Below are positions 26,647-35,213 of a stretch of DNA of 64,000 nucleotides, piece by piece; within the stretch, counting starts at the first letter, position 1, and every line of letters starts with the position of its first letter. Source of the DNA: Streptomyces sp. A3M-1-3. Lineage in GTDB: Bacteria; Actinomycetota; Actinomycetes; Streptomycetales; Streptomycetaceae. The stretch spans positions 1-64,000 of the forward strand of contig NZ_JANAVP010000034.1 of assembly GCF_024213665.1 (NCBI RefSeq), given 5' to 3'. The notes beneath the pieces are model-generated. The model was given only the letters and a program-made list of their open reading frames with translations, was not told where the DNA came from and did no database searches. The translations under genes were made by a program, and so were the position numbers.

Positions 26647-27777
26647 CTACCGCCTCCGCGCTCGCCACACCAGGTAGAGCGCGGAGGCGACGGCCGCTGT
26701 GCGGACCACTACCGGCCAGACGCCCGAGAACGCCTCGCCCAGCGCTCCCTGTGCGAGCGGCTCGCCCCAGCGGCCCTCGGACCGCCCCCACAGCCAGACG
26801 ATCCCGCCGACCGCCACCAGCCCCGGCAGCCCGAGCGTCACCCACTTCGCCTCGGCGCGCGACATCGTGCGCGAGGCGTATACGAGGAGCCAGCCGGCGC
26901 CCAGCGCGAGCCAGGAGCCGAGGACTGCGCCGCCGACCAGCAGCGCGGCGGCGAGTAGGAGCAGCGGGTTGGCGAGCGGAGCGCGTTGGGCTGCGGACGG
27001 TGCGGTGGGGGCGGCAGGCGGCGCCGGCGCGGTACGACGGCGAAGCCGTCGCCGCCACCACCGCCTTCTGGTGCCCGCCGTTCCGCCCCCGGCCACGTCC
27101 GCATCCACGTCCGCATCCGCGTCCGCACTCCGGCGCGCGGCTCCGGCGGCGCCATCGCCGTTGCTGGTGCCGATGTCGGCCCCGGCCCGGCGCGCGGCAC
27201 CGGCTCCGGCCCCTGCGCCCGCGCCCCGGCCTCGGCTACGGCGGCGCCTGGTTCCGGGGGGCGGCTCCGGCGCCTCCGCCCCGTCCTCCGGCGCCTCCGG
27301 CGCCGTCGGTGGGCGGAGTATTTCTGGGATTTCCACGCCTCCTACGAAGCCCGGTACCGCGTCGCCCAGCCCGTACGGGCCCGGCTCGATGCGCCACCAG
27401 TCCGGTTCGCTGCCCTGCGGGCCCAGCTCGTCCTCCCCCGCCAGGTGCGGCGGCGACGCCGCGGTGCTGGACACCTCGGGCTCCGGGGGCTGCGCCCTGC
27501 GGGGGCGCGGAACCGGCTCCGGCGGCGGGACAGGCGTCGGCGCAGCCCCGTCCGCGGCCGCCGCCACCACGATGTCCTCCGGGCTGCCCAGCCGGCCCAG
27601 GATGCGGCGCACCGCGGCCGGTGTGTCAGCCGTCTGCGTGGCGCGCTGCTTGTCGATCTCGCCTCGCAGCGTCGACACCAGCCGCATCCGGTCGCCGGAA
27701 GGCAGCTGCCGCTGCTGGGCCAGGTCGCCGACCCGGCTCAGATAGTCGTAGACGAGCTGATCGCTCTCGATCCCCAC
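26647..27777 (-). CDS. HAAS-type signalling domain membrane protein
   Basis: A 376-residue protein. Residues ~5-70 (YDYLSRVGDLAQQRQLPSGD, then RRILGRLGSPEDIV) resemble the small helical HAAS/DUF1700-type domain. Residues ~75-260 are a low-complexity Pro/Ala/Asp/Arg linker. The C-terminal ~120 residues hold three or four membrane helices (PLLLLAAALLVGGAVLGSWLALGAGW, LVAVGGIVWLWG). The GTG at 27777 follows GGAGGGG. The role is unknown; such domains are often found in proteins encoded with PadR-type regulators, but none is adjacent here. Confidence 0.7.
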   Translation of the reverse strand: MGIESDQLVYDYLSRVGDLAQQRQLPSGDRMRLVSTLRGEIDKQRATQTADTPAAVRRILGRLGSPEDIVVAAAADGAAPTPVPPPEPVPRPRRAQPPEPEVSSTAASPPHLAGEDELGPQGSEPDWWRIEPGPYGLGDAVPGFVGGVEIPEILRPPTAPEAPEDGAEAPEPPPGTRRRRSRGRGAGAGAGAGAARRAGADIGTSNGDGAAGAARRSADADADVDADVAGGGTAGTRRRWWRRRLRRRTAPAPPAAPTAPSAAQRAPLANPLLLLAAALLVGGAVLGSWLALGAGWLLVYASRTMSRAEAKWVTLGLPGLVAVGGIVWLWGRSEGRWGEPLAQGALGEAFSGVWPVVVRTAAVASALYLVWRARRR

Positions 27778-27917
27778 GAAGTCCCCTCCGGTGCGGCCCA
27801 GTTGCGGACCACGTGCTACCACGTGCCTCCGACGTTAGCGCCTGGCGCACAGTGGCGCCGCGCACAGCGGCTACCGTGGGTCGGATGGGGACCAGCGAGC
27901 GCAACCGGGAGGCGCAC

Positions 27918-30422
27918 GTGCCCGACGTAATTCCCAGTGCGGCGAGCGGCGCGGCGGCAAGCGCCCCGCGGTCCCTCGCCGAAGCCCTGCGCGCCCGCGG
28001 CGACGCGTCCCTGGCCGCACTGCTGCGCGCCCGGCCCGACCTGCTCTCCCCCGTCCCGAACGACCTCACCCAGCTCGCCACCCGCGCCGGAACCCGCGCC
28101 TCCGTCGTACGCGCCCTGGAGCGGCTGGACCGCTTCACCCTGCAGACCGCCGAAGCGCTCGCGGTGGCCCCGGACCCGCCGCCGTACGCCACCCTCCTCG
28201 CCCTGCTCACCGGCGACGAGGGCGACCCTGACACCGAGGCCGGGCTGCCCGCCGCCGTGGCCGACCTGCGCGAACAGGCCCTGCTCTGGGGGCCGGACGA
28301 CCGGCTGCGCCTGGTGCGGACCGCGCGCGAACTCCTCGCACCGTCCCCCACACACCCCTCCCCGACGGGGCTCGGCCCGACAGTCGCCGAGGCGACCGCC
28401 GGCATGTCGCCGGGCCGCATCCAGGAGATCGTGGCCGCCGCCGGACTGCCGCCCACCCACGACTCCGTCTCGGCCGTCACCGCACTGACCGCCCTGTTCA
28501 CCGACCGCAGCAGGATGTCGGCGCTGCTCGACGAGGCCCCGGCGGAGGTGCACACCGTACTGGGCCGGCTGGTCTGGGGGCCTCCGTACGGCGAGGTGAC
28601 GGCGAATCCCGCCCCGCCCGTGCGCTGGCTGCGCGACCGCGGGCTGTTGCTGCCCGCCTCCACCCGTACGGTCGTACTCCCCCGGGAAGCCGCCCTGCAT
28701 CTGCGCGCCGGGCGCGCGCACCGCACGCCGGAGCCGCTGCCGCCGGCCGTCCTCCCCGCGAAGGAACACCGTCCACAGCTTGTGGACGCCAATGCGGCCG
28801 GCCAGGCCGTAGGCACGCTCGACGCGGTCGAGGACCTGCTCAAGGAGTGGGACCACGGCGGCCCCGCCGTACTGCGCGCCGGCGGGCTCAGCGTCCGCGA
28901 CCTGCGGCGGGCGGCGACCGCCCTCGACACGCCGGAGACGGTCACCGCTTTCTGGGCCGAACTGGCGTACGCGGCGGGGCTGCTGGCCTCCGACGGCGAG
29001 GCCGACGAGCGGTACGCGCCCACGCCCGCGTACGACGACTGGCTCGCCCTCCCGGTCCAGGACCGCTGGGCCCGCCTCGCCGGCGCCTGGCTCACCGCGA
29101 CCCGCACCGCCGGCCTGGTCGGCGGCCAGGACTCCAAGGGCCGCACGCTCTCCGCCCTCGGCCCCGACCTGGACCGCTCGGCCGCCCCCGAGGTGCGCCG
29201 CCGCGTACTGGATCTGCTGGCCGGCCTGCCCGAGGGTGCCGCGCCGGACCCCGACAGCCTCCTCGCCCGGCTGCGGTGGGAGCGACCCGTGCGGGGCGGC
29301 GGCACGGGTGAACTGCGCACCCGTATCGCCCGCTGGACCCTGACCGAGGCGGAACTCCTCGGCGTCACGGGCCGCGGCGCGCTCTCCACCCACGGCCGCG
29401 CCCTGCTGTCCCCCGGCCAGGCTTCCGCCACGGCCACCGGCACCGCCCGCCGCCGCCCTTCGGCCTCTGCCGTCGAGACCGCCGCCGCCGCGCTGCTCGC
29501 GCCGCACCTGCCCGAGCCCCTCGACCACGTACTGCTCCAGGCCGACCTCACCGCCGTCGCCCCCGGACCGCTGCAACGGCCGCTCGCCGAGACCCTCTCC
29601 GTCCTCGCCGACATCGAGTCGAAGGGCGGGGCGACGGTGTACCGGTTCACGCCCGCGTCCGTACGCCGCGCCCTCGACGCCGGCCGGGCAGCCGCCGATC
29701 TGCAGGCCTTCCTCAGCGCGCACAGTCGTACCCCCGTTCCGCAGCCGCTCGCGTACCTCATCGACGACGTGGCCCGTCGGCACGGCCACCTGCGCATCGG
29801 GTCCGCCTCCGCATACGTCCGCTGCGACGACGACGCGCTGCTGAACGAGATCATGGCGGACAGGCGGTCCCAGCCCCTCGGACTGCGCCGCCTCGCGCCC
29901 ACCGTGCTGGCCGCCCAGACCGACCCGGCCACCCTCCTCGACGGCCTGCGCGCGCTCGGCTACGCGCCCGCCGCCGAATCCGCCGAGGGCGATGTACTGA
30001 TCACCCGGCCCGACGCCCGCCGCACCCCGCCCCGCACGCCGCCCGCGCCCGTACCGGAGGGGCCGCCGGTACCCGATGCCACGCTGCTGGGCGCGGCCGT
30101 GAAGGCGATCCGCGCGGGCGACCTCGCGTCGACGGTGGTCCGCAGAGAGCCGTTCGCGGCAGCAGCCACGGCCGGCAACGGTGAACTCCCGCGCACCACC
30201 TCGGCCGAGACGCTCGCCACCGTCCAGGCCGCGGCCCTCACCGGCTCCGCCGTCTGGATCGGCTACGTCAACGCGGACGGCGCGGCCAGCCAGCGCGTGA
30301 TCGCGCCGGTGCGCGTCGAGGGCGGGTTCGTCACGGCGTACGACCACACGGCCGACGAGGTACGTACGTATCCGCTGCACCGCATCACGGGAGTGGCGGA
30401 ACTGGCGGACGACCCCGCCTGA
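27918..30422 (+). CDS. XPB-helicase-associated protein (Helicase_C_3 / WYL-like)
   Basis: An 834-residue cytoplasmic protein of the actinobacterial family that accompanies XPB helicase (in M. tuberculosis the two genes are neighbours, from memory). The N-terminus is helical (LAEALRARGDASLAALLRAR). A helicase XPB N-terminal/Helicase_C_3-type region lies around residues 545-690 (LLQADLTAVAPGPLQ, ESKGGATVYRFTPASVRRAL). The end resembles a WYL-type strand set (VWIGYVNADGAASQRVIAPV). No ATPase motif is seen. The GTG at 27918 follows GGGAGG; an in-frame ATG at 27885 is the alternative. The helicase itself lies 2.8 kb downstream, separated by unrelated genes. Confidence 0.85.
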   Translation: MPDVIPSAASGAAASAPRSLAEALRARGDASLAALLRARPDLLSPVPNDLTQLATRAGTRASVVRALERLDRFTLQTAEALAVAPDPPPYATLLALLTGDEGDPDTEAGLPAAVADLREQALLWGPDDRLRLVRTARELLAPSPTHPSPTGLGPTVAEATAGMSPGRIQEIVAAAGLPPTHDSVSAVTALTALFTDRSRMSALLDEAPAEVHTVLGRLVWGPPYGEVTANPAPPVRWLRDRGLLLPASTRTVVLPREAALHLRAGRAHRTPEPLPPAVLPAKEHRPQLVDANAAGQAVGTLDAVEDLLKEWDHGGPAVLRAGGLSVRDLRRAATALDTPETVTAFWAELAYAAGLLASDGEADERYAPTPAYDDWLALPVQDRWARLAGAWLTATRTAGLVGGQDSKGRTLSALGPDLDRSAAPEVRRRVLDLLAGLPEGAAPDPDSLLARLRWERPVRGGGTGELRTRIARWTLTEAELLGVTGRGALSTHGRALLSPGQASATATGTARRRPSASAVETAAAALLAPHLPEPLDHVLLQADLTAVAPGPLQRPLAETLSVLADIESKGGATVYRFTPASVRRALDAGRAAADLQAFLSAHSRTPVPQPLAYLIDDVARRHGHLRIGSASAYVRCDDDALLNEIMADRRSQPLGLRRLAPTVLAAQTDPATLLDGLRALGYAPAAESAEGDVLITRPDARRTPPRTPPAPVPEGPPVPDATLLGAAVKAIRAGDLASTVVRREPFAAAATAGNGELPRTTSAETLATVQAAALTGSAVWIGYVNADGAASQRVIAPVRVEGGFVTAYDHTADEVRTYPLHRITGVAELADDPA

Positions 30423-30443
30423 AGGTCCTCGATTCACTCCTGA

Positions 30444-31019
30444 TGCGGGCATGCCAGTCCGCTCGCAGCTCGAGGGCCGCAGATACCCGACAAGGGGTAT
30501 CTGGTACAAGAGATCCGAGAGCGGTTGTACTGGCTCACCGACGGCAGCTACCAGATGATGTTCCTCGCGACCGGGGCCGGCGTCGTGGTGGTGGACGCAC
30601 CGCCAACGCTCGGGCACAGCATCCTCCGCGCGATCGCGGAGGTGACCTCCCAGCCGATCACGCACGTCGTGTACTCGCACCACCACGCCGACCACATCGG
30701 CGCCGCAGCGATCTACCCGTCCAAGGCCGTCCGCATCGCCCACGGGCGGACGCGTCGCCTCCTGCACGAGGTCCGCGACCCCAACCGGCCGCAGCCGACC
30801 CGCGTCTTCTCCGACTCCCTCCGCCTGGAGGTGGGAGACCAGGTTCTCCAGCTCTCCTACAAGGGCCCCAGCCACAGCCCGGACAACATCTTCATCTACG
30901 CACCGAGGCAGCGCGTGCTGATGCTCGTCGACATCGTCTTCCCCGGCTGGGTCCCGTTCAAGAACCTCGCGCGCAGCCGGTGGCCCGCGGCCTCCGACAG
31001 CGGGCCGAGGATCCGGTAG
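30444..31019 (+). pseudogene. Metallo-beta-lactamase-fold hydrolase fragment
   Basis: The open frame encodes the N-terminal ~175 residues of an MBL-fold hydrolase: LTDGSYQMMFLATGAGVVVVDAP, then the metal-binding HHHADH in VVYSHHHADHIG. Homology-like sequence stops at FKNLA (about 30971) and the last ~16 residues are out of family. Roughly 100 C-terminal residues with the remaining ligands are missing. No ATG or GTG lies in frame upstream of the core after the stop at 30441-30443, only TTG at 30525. It is most likely dead. Confidence 0.7.
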
Positions 31020-31147
31020 TCGGCCATGGACAGCTCGCCGGCCCGCCGAAGGCCCCGGTTGACTTCCGCCTCCAGAAGCTGGCTCATGGCGACGTAGCCC
31101 TGCCACGCCCGGCGTTCCACGTCATCAAGCCATCGAGGTTCGGTCAC
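30896..31147 (-). pseudogene. MarR-family regulator, N-terminal fragment
   Basis: From the GTG at 31147 the frame encodes about 60 residues typical of the start of a MarR regulator (WQGYVAMSQLLEAEVNRGLR, LSMADYRILGPLSEAAGH). The winged helix is missing. Beyond about 30970 the frame reads antisense through the MBL fragment and stops at 30896. The two fragments abut, so one deletion probably removed both 3' ends. The operator-like inverted repeat just upstream (31170-31195) is intact. Confidence 0.7.
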
Positions 31148-31169
31148 CGATGGTGACTATCTCTCTACT

Positions 31170-31195
31170 GGTTGACACATCAACCCACATCAACC
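31170..31195. promoter_or_regulatory. MarR-type operator-like inverted repeat
   Basis: GGTTGA-CACA-TCAACC (31170-31185) is a perfect six-base-arm palindrome. A further CACA-TCAACC half-site follows at 31186-31195. It lies about 22 bases upstream of the MarR fragment start, where autoregulators of this family usually bind. The assignment is by position and symmetry. Confidence 0.5.
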
Positions 31196-31229
31196 GGGCG
31201 AGCGGCACCATGACGACAACTCCTACTGG

Positions 31230-31736
31230 TTAGGCGCGGGTCTCGCGACGCGGTGCGCGGCGTTTGCTGCGCACCGCGCGCCCGAACCGGCGGCCCAGGA
31301 GCACGTACCCGATCAGCGCACCCGTCGTGTTGAGGATCACGTCGTCGACGTCGAAGGCCCGCCCCTGGACGATCGCCCCCTGTGCCAGTTCCACCAGCAC
31401 CATGACCGCCATGCTGAGGAACACGACGCGCAGCAGGCGTAGATGACGGGGCACCAGCACCGGCAGCAGCACCCCGAAGGGCACACCGAGCAGCAGGTTG
31501 CCGCCGACCTGCTTGCACGCGGCGAGGAACGTGTAGTCCTCGGCGTACTTCCGCAGCGAGGCGCCGGGGCGGAGGTTGGTGGTGACCAACTCCTCGGAGG
31601 CCGGGGACGGTACGAGGGTCAGCTTCGCGAGCACCCAGGAGAAGGCCACGAGCCCGGCAATAGCCGCCCCGACGGCCAGCACCCGCAGCACGGTCCGGCC
31701 CCACGAAGGTCTAGGACTTGCATCAGTCGTCGCCAT
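31230..31736 (-). CDS. VanZ family membrane protein
   Basis: A 168-residue protein with four hydrophobic helices. One begins near residue 15 (LRVLAVGAAIAGLVAFSWVLA). The conserved VanZ blocks are NLLLGVPFGVLLPVL and ELAQGAIVQGRAFDVDDVILNTTGALIGY. A basic C-terminus follows. VanZ-like proteins include a teicoplanin-resistance accessory of enterococci, but most homologues, including actinobacterial ones, have no known function. The ATG at 31736 follows GGAGGG. It stands alone, divergent from the DUF4291 gene. Confidence 0.88.
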   Translation of the reverse strand: MATTDASPRPSWGRTVLRVLAVGAAIAGLVAFSWVLAKLTLVPSPASEELVTTNLRPGASLRKYAEDYTFLAACKQVGGNLLLGVPFGVLLPVLVPRHLRLLRVVFLSMAVMVLVELAQGAIVQGRAFDVDDVILNTTGALIGYVLLGRRFGRAVRSKRRAPRRETRA

Positions 31737-31811
31737 AGCCCTCCGCTTACCCCGGCCCGCCCACCCCAAAATGACTGGCCCGTACGGAACTCGGGCCCGC
31801 ACCCTGTCGCC

Positions 31812-32402
31812 ATGGAAGAACCGAAACACCGCATCAGGGCGCTCCACACGCCCACGACGGTCACCGTCTACCAGGCCTACGCCCCACACCTCGGCCTCCC
31901 GGCCGCCCGCGACGGCCGCTTCCCCGCCGCCTGGAAGCGGGAGCGGATGACCTGGATCAAGCCGTCGTTCCTGTGGATGATGTACCGCTGTGGGTGGGCC
32001 ACGAAGGCCGACCAGGAGACCGTCCTGGCGGTCGAGATCACCCGCGAGGGCTTCGATCACGCCCTGCGCCACGCCTGCCTCTCGCACTACGCCCCCGGCC
32101 TCCACCCCGACCGGGCCACCTGGCAGCGCGCACTGAAGCACGCCCCGGCCCGCGTCCAGTGGGACCCGGAACGGGACCTCCACCTGAACCCGCTGCCGTA
32201 CCGCTCGCTGCAGCTGGGACTCGCGGGCGAAACGTCCCGCGCGTACGCCGACGACTGGACGGTGTCGATCACGGACATCACCCCACTGGCCCACGAGATC
32301 CACGGCCTGCTGCAGGAGGGAGCGGAGGAAGAGGCCCGAGCGCTGCTCCCTGCGGAGACCCCGTACCCGGCGGGTGACGACTTGCTGACGCACCTGCGCT
32401 GA
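31812..32402 (+). CDS. DUF4291 domain-containing protein
   Basis: A 196-residue soluble protein matching DUF4291 over its whole length. Recognisable blocks are VTVYQAYAPHLGLPAA, then ERMTWIKPSFLWMMYRCGWA, and VQWDPERDLHLNPLPYRSLQ. The conserved Arg/Trp/Lys-rich core suggests a binding or enzymatic pocket. The activity is not established. The ATG at 31812 is the only sensible start. It ends 18 bases from the convergent vapC. Confidence 0.9.
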   Translation: MEEPKHRIRALHTPTTVTVYQAYAPHLGLPAARDGRFPAAWKRERMTWIKPSFLWMMYRCGWATKADQETVLAVEITREGFDHALRHACLSHYAPGLHPDRATWQRALKHAPARVQWDPERDLHLNPLPYRSLQLGLAGETSRAYADDWTVSITDITPLAHEIHGLLQEGAEEEARALLPAETPYPAGDDLLTHLR

Positions 32403-32420
32403 TGCGGCCGGGGCCGGGGC

Positions 32421-32837
32421 TCAGCCGGGGAGGTTGCGGACACTGCGCTCGCGCACGTCTCGTATCGCACGGGCGACCGTCGTGAAGTCGTTGTCGTCGT
32501 GGAGCACGATCACGCCGTGGTGGGCGGCGGTGGCGGAGATCAGCAGGTCCATGGCGGAGAGGGCCGTGTGCTCGCCGGACTGAGCGAGCCGGTGCTGCGT
32601 GGCTTCGACCCACTGGGGCGCGGACTTGGGGACGGAGACGTCCGGATAGAGGGACGCGAACATGTCCGTCATGAAGTCGTATTCGCGGCGGTCGCGAGCG
32701 GATCGCCTGAACTCGGCACGCTGCGGCCAGCAGGAGCCCACAGCTCCGCTGGTAACGGCTTCCTGCCAGGCAGCATGCATCTGCTTGTCGCGCTGCAGCC
32801 GCCAGAGGGCGGAGGAGTCGATGAGGTACTGGATCAC
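32421..32837 (-). CDS. vapC: PIN-domain ribonuclease toxin (VapC family)
   Basis: A 138-residue PIN protein. The conserved acidic residues appear in order: YLIDSSALWRL (Asp near residue 7), a mid-protein Glu/Asp in EFRR, SAMDLLISATA (Asp) and LHDDNDFTTVAR (Asp). It would cleave RNA, and it is held inactive by the upstream antitoxin, with which it overlaps by four bases (ATGA). It appears full length, unlike the other two PIN genes in the window. Confidence 0.92.
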   Translation of the reverse strand: MIQYLIDSSALWRLQRDKQMHAAWQEAVTSGAVGSCWPQRAEFRRSARDRREYDFMTDMFASLYPDVSVPKSAPQWVEATQHRLAQSGEHTALSAMDLLISATAAHHGVIVLHDDNDFTTVARAIRDVRERSVRNLPG

Positions 32838-33055
32838 CGACCGAAGTCCTTCTCCGCCTTGTGCAGACGCTCCCAGGACTCGTAGTCCCAGTTCTGCGCG
32901 AGCTGTGCGTAGTACTCGTAAGCTTCGATGCGCTTGTGCCGCTCGGCGAATTCACGCAGCGCCGTGTTCACGGCCTCCTTTTTTGTCCTTATCCCGGAGA
33001 CCCGCATCGCTTCGGTCAGCGCCTCGTCGTCAAGATCGATCGTTGTCAGGCTCAC
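32834..33055 (-). CDS. vapB: VapB-type antitoxin (VapB/RHH type)
   Basis: A 73-residue antitoxin. The N-terminal strand SLTTIDLDDEALTEAM and the helix TKKEAVNTALREFAERHKR form a ribbon-helix-helix-like DNA-binding unit. The C-terminal half, rich in Tyr/Trp/Glu (YEYYAQLAQNWDYESWERL), would occlude the toxin. The GTG at 33055 follows GGAGG; an ATG at 33067 is in frame. The operon would be autoregulated. Confidence 0.88.
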   Translation of the reverse strand: MSLTTIDLDDEALTEAMRVSGIRTKKEAVNTALREFAERHKRIEAYEYYAQLAQNWDYESWERLHKAEKDFGR

Positions 33056-33064
33056 AACAGCCTC

Positions 33065-33092
33065 CATATATACGAGAAACACTCGACGTCAA
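33065..33092 (-). promoter_or_regulatory. Candidate vapBC promoter
   Basis: On the minus strand TTGACG (33092-33087) is followed after 16 bases by TATATG (33070-33065). This would start transcription just before the vapB Shine-Dalgarno region. The A/T-rich -10 stands out in this window. Not demonstrated. Confidence 0.4.
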
Positions 33093-33206
33093 CAGATTAG
33101 CGCCTGCCCACCCAGGCCGTCCACGAGACCAACCGCCCACCCCCCGCCATGCGGCACACTGGAGGTTTGGCCGTACCGGCCGATCAGTGCGGGAAAGGGC
33201 TGAGCG

Positions 33207-34853
33207 TTGAACGGACCCCTCATCGTCCAGAGTGACAAGACTCTGCTCCTGGAAGTCGACCACGAGCAGGCTGACGCCTGCCGCCGTGCCATCGCGCCCT
33301 TCGCCGAGCTGGAGCGCGCGCCCGAGCACATTCATACGTACCGGGTGACGCCTCTCGGCCTGTGGAACGCCCGCGCCGCCGGGCACGATGCCGAGCAGGT
33401 CGTGGACGCGCTCGTGGAGTTCTCCCGGTACCCCGTGCCGCACGCGCTGCTCGTGGACGTCGCCGAGACGATGGCCCGGTACGGGCGGCTCACGCTCTCC
33501 AAGCACCCCACCCACGGGCTCGTGCTGACCACCACCGACCGGCCCGTCCTCGAGGAGATCCTGCGGTCGAAGAAGGTCCAGCCCCTGGTCGGGGCCCGGA
33601 TCGACCCGGACACCGTCGCCGTGCATCCCTCCGAGCGCGGTCAGATCAAGCAGACGCTGCTGAGGCTGGGCTGGCCGGCCGAGGACCTCGCCGGGTACGT
33701 GGACGGCGAGGCGCACCCCATCGAGCTGGCGGAGAACGGCTGGGCGCTGCGCGCCTACCAGAAGCAGGCCGTCGAAGGGTTCTGGCACGGCGGGTCCGGG
33801 GTCGTGGTGCTGCCCTGCGGGGCCGGCAAGACCCTGGTCGGCGCCGGGGCGATGGCGCAGGCCAAGGCGACCACGCTGATCCTGGTCACGAATACCGTGT
33901 CCGCCCGGCAGTGGAAGCACGAGCTGGTGAAGCGGACCTCGCTGACCGAGGACGAGATCGGCGAGTACAGCGGTACGCGCAAGGAGATCCGGCCGGTCAC
34001 GATCGCGACGTACCAGGTCCTGACGACGAAGCGGAAGGGCATCTATCCGCACCTGGAGCTGTTCGACTCCCGCGACTGGGGTCTGATCGTGTACGACGAG
34101 GTGCATCTGCTGCCCGCGCCGGTCTTCAAGTTCACGGCCGACCTGCAGGCCCGGCGCCGGCTCGGCCTCACGGCGACGCTCGTACGCGAGGACGGGCGCG
34201 AGTCGGACGTCTTCTCGCTCATCGGCCCGAAGCGCTTCGACGCGCCGTGGAAGGAGATCGAGGCGCAGGGTTACATCGCGCCCGCGGACTGTGTCGAGGT
34301 GCGGGTCAACCTGACGGAGAGCGAGCGCCTGGCGTACGCGACCGCGGAGACCGAGGAGAAGTACCGCTACTGCGCGACGACCGAGACCAAGCGGAACGTG
34401 ACGGAGGCCCTGGTCGCCAAGCACCGGGGTGAGCAGACGCTGGTCATCGGGCAGTACATCGACCAGCTGGACGAGCTCGGCGAGCATCTCGACGCCCCGG
34501 TCATCAAGGGCGAGACGAGCAACGCGCAGCGCGAGAAGCTCTTCGAGGCGTTCCGGCAGGGCGAGATCAGCGTGCTGGTGGTGTCGAAGGTCGCGAACTT
34601 CTCGATCGACCTGCCGGAGGCGACGGTCGCGATCCAGGTGTCGGGCACGTTCGGGTCCCGGCAGGAGGAGGCCCAGCGGCTGGGCCGGGTGCTGCGTCCG
34701 AAGGCGGACGGCCACGAGGCCCGGTTCTACTCGGTGGTCGCGCGCGACACGATCGACCAGGACTTCGCGGCGCACCGCCAGCGGTTCCTGGCCGAGCAGG
34801 GCTACGCGTACCGGATCGTGGACGCGGACGAACTGCTGGCCGGCGAGCGATGA
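33207..34853 (+). CDS. XPB-type DNA repair helicase
   Basis: A 548-residue SF2 helicase homologous to eukaryotic and archaeal XPB (ERCC3). An N-terminal DRD-like domain (about 1-170) precedes the motor. Motif I is PCGAGKT, motif II is VYDEVHLL, motif III is GLTATL and motif VI is QRLGRVLRP; RED-motif-like acidic residues (REDGRE) follow motif III. It would unwind DNA 3' to 5'. The TTG start at 33207 is the only start near a purine run (GGGAAAGGG). Its presumptive partner, the helicase-associated protein, ends at 30422. Confidence 0.95.
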   Translation: MNGPLIVQSDKTLLLEVDHEQADACRRAIAPFAELERAPEHIHTYRVTPLGLWNARAAGHDAEQVVDALVEFSRYPVPHALLVDVAETMARYGRLTLSKHPTHGLVLTTTDRPVLEEILRSKKVQPLVGARIDPDTVAVHPSERGQIKQTLLRLGWPAEDLAGYVDGEAHPIELAENGWALRAYQKQAVEGFWHGGSGVVVLPCGAGKTLVGAGAMAQAKATTLILVTNTVSARQWKHELVKRTSLTEDEIGEYSGTRKEIRPVTIATYQVLTTKRKGIYPHLELFDSRDWGLIVYDEVHLLPAPVFKFTADLQARRRLGLTATLVREDGRESDVFSLIGPKRFDAPWKEIEAQGYIAPADCVEVRVNLTESERLAYATAETEEKYRYCATTETKRNVTEALVAKHRGEQTLVIGQYIDQLDELGEHLDAPVIKGETSNAQREKLFEAFRQGEISVLVVSKVANFSIDLPEATVAIQVSGTFGSRQEEAQRLGRVLRPKADGHEARFYSVVARDTIDQDFAAHRQRFLAEQGYAYRIVDADELLAGER

Positions 34854-34904
34854 GTCCGGGGCAGTCCGACGGTCTGTAGAGGTGAGACCTCTGGAAGGAG
34901 CGCC

Positions 34905-35189
34905 GTGATCATCGTGTCCGGAAAGCTGTACGTCGATCCTGCCGCGCGCGACGCGTACCTGGCCGGCTGCCGCACCGTCGTCGAGCAGGCGCGGGCCGCG
35001 CCCGGCTGCTTCGACTTCGCCCTGTCCGCCGATCTGGCCGAGCCGGGCCGGATCAATGTGTACGAGCGGTGGGAGTCGGACGAGCAGCTGATGGCGTTCC
35101 GCGGGTCGGGTCCGGAGCCGGAGCAGGCGGCCGCGATCCGCGACGCGGAGGTGAGCCGGTACCGGATCTCGGCCGTCGAGCCCGCGTAG
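34905..35189 (+). CDS. Antibiotic biosynthesis monooxygenase (ABM) domain protein
   Basis: A 94-residue dimeric alpha/beta-barrel type protein. Family features are the first strand IIVSGKLYVDPAARDAYL, then APGCFDFALSADLAEPGRI, and NVYERWESDEQLMAF. Members are quinol monooxygenases or simple scavengers; this one is not in a biosynthetic cluster, so a quinol-oxidising or stress role is a guess. The GTG at 34905 follows AAGGAGC. Confidence 0.88.
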   Translation: MIIVSGKLYVDPAARDAYLAGCRTVVEQARAAPGCFDFALSADLAEPGRINVYERWESDEQLMAFRGSGPEPEQAAAIRDAEVSRYRISAVEPA

Positions 35190-35213
35190 CCACGGGCTCG
35201 CCCGGCCGGGTAC

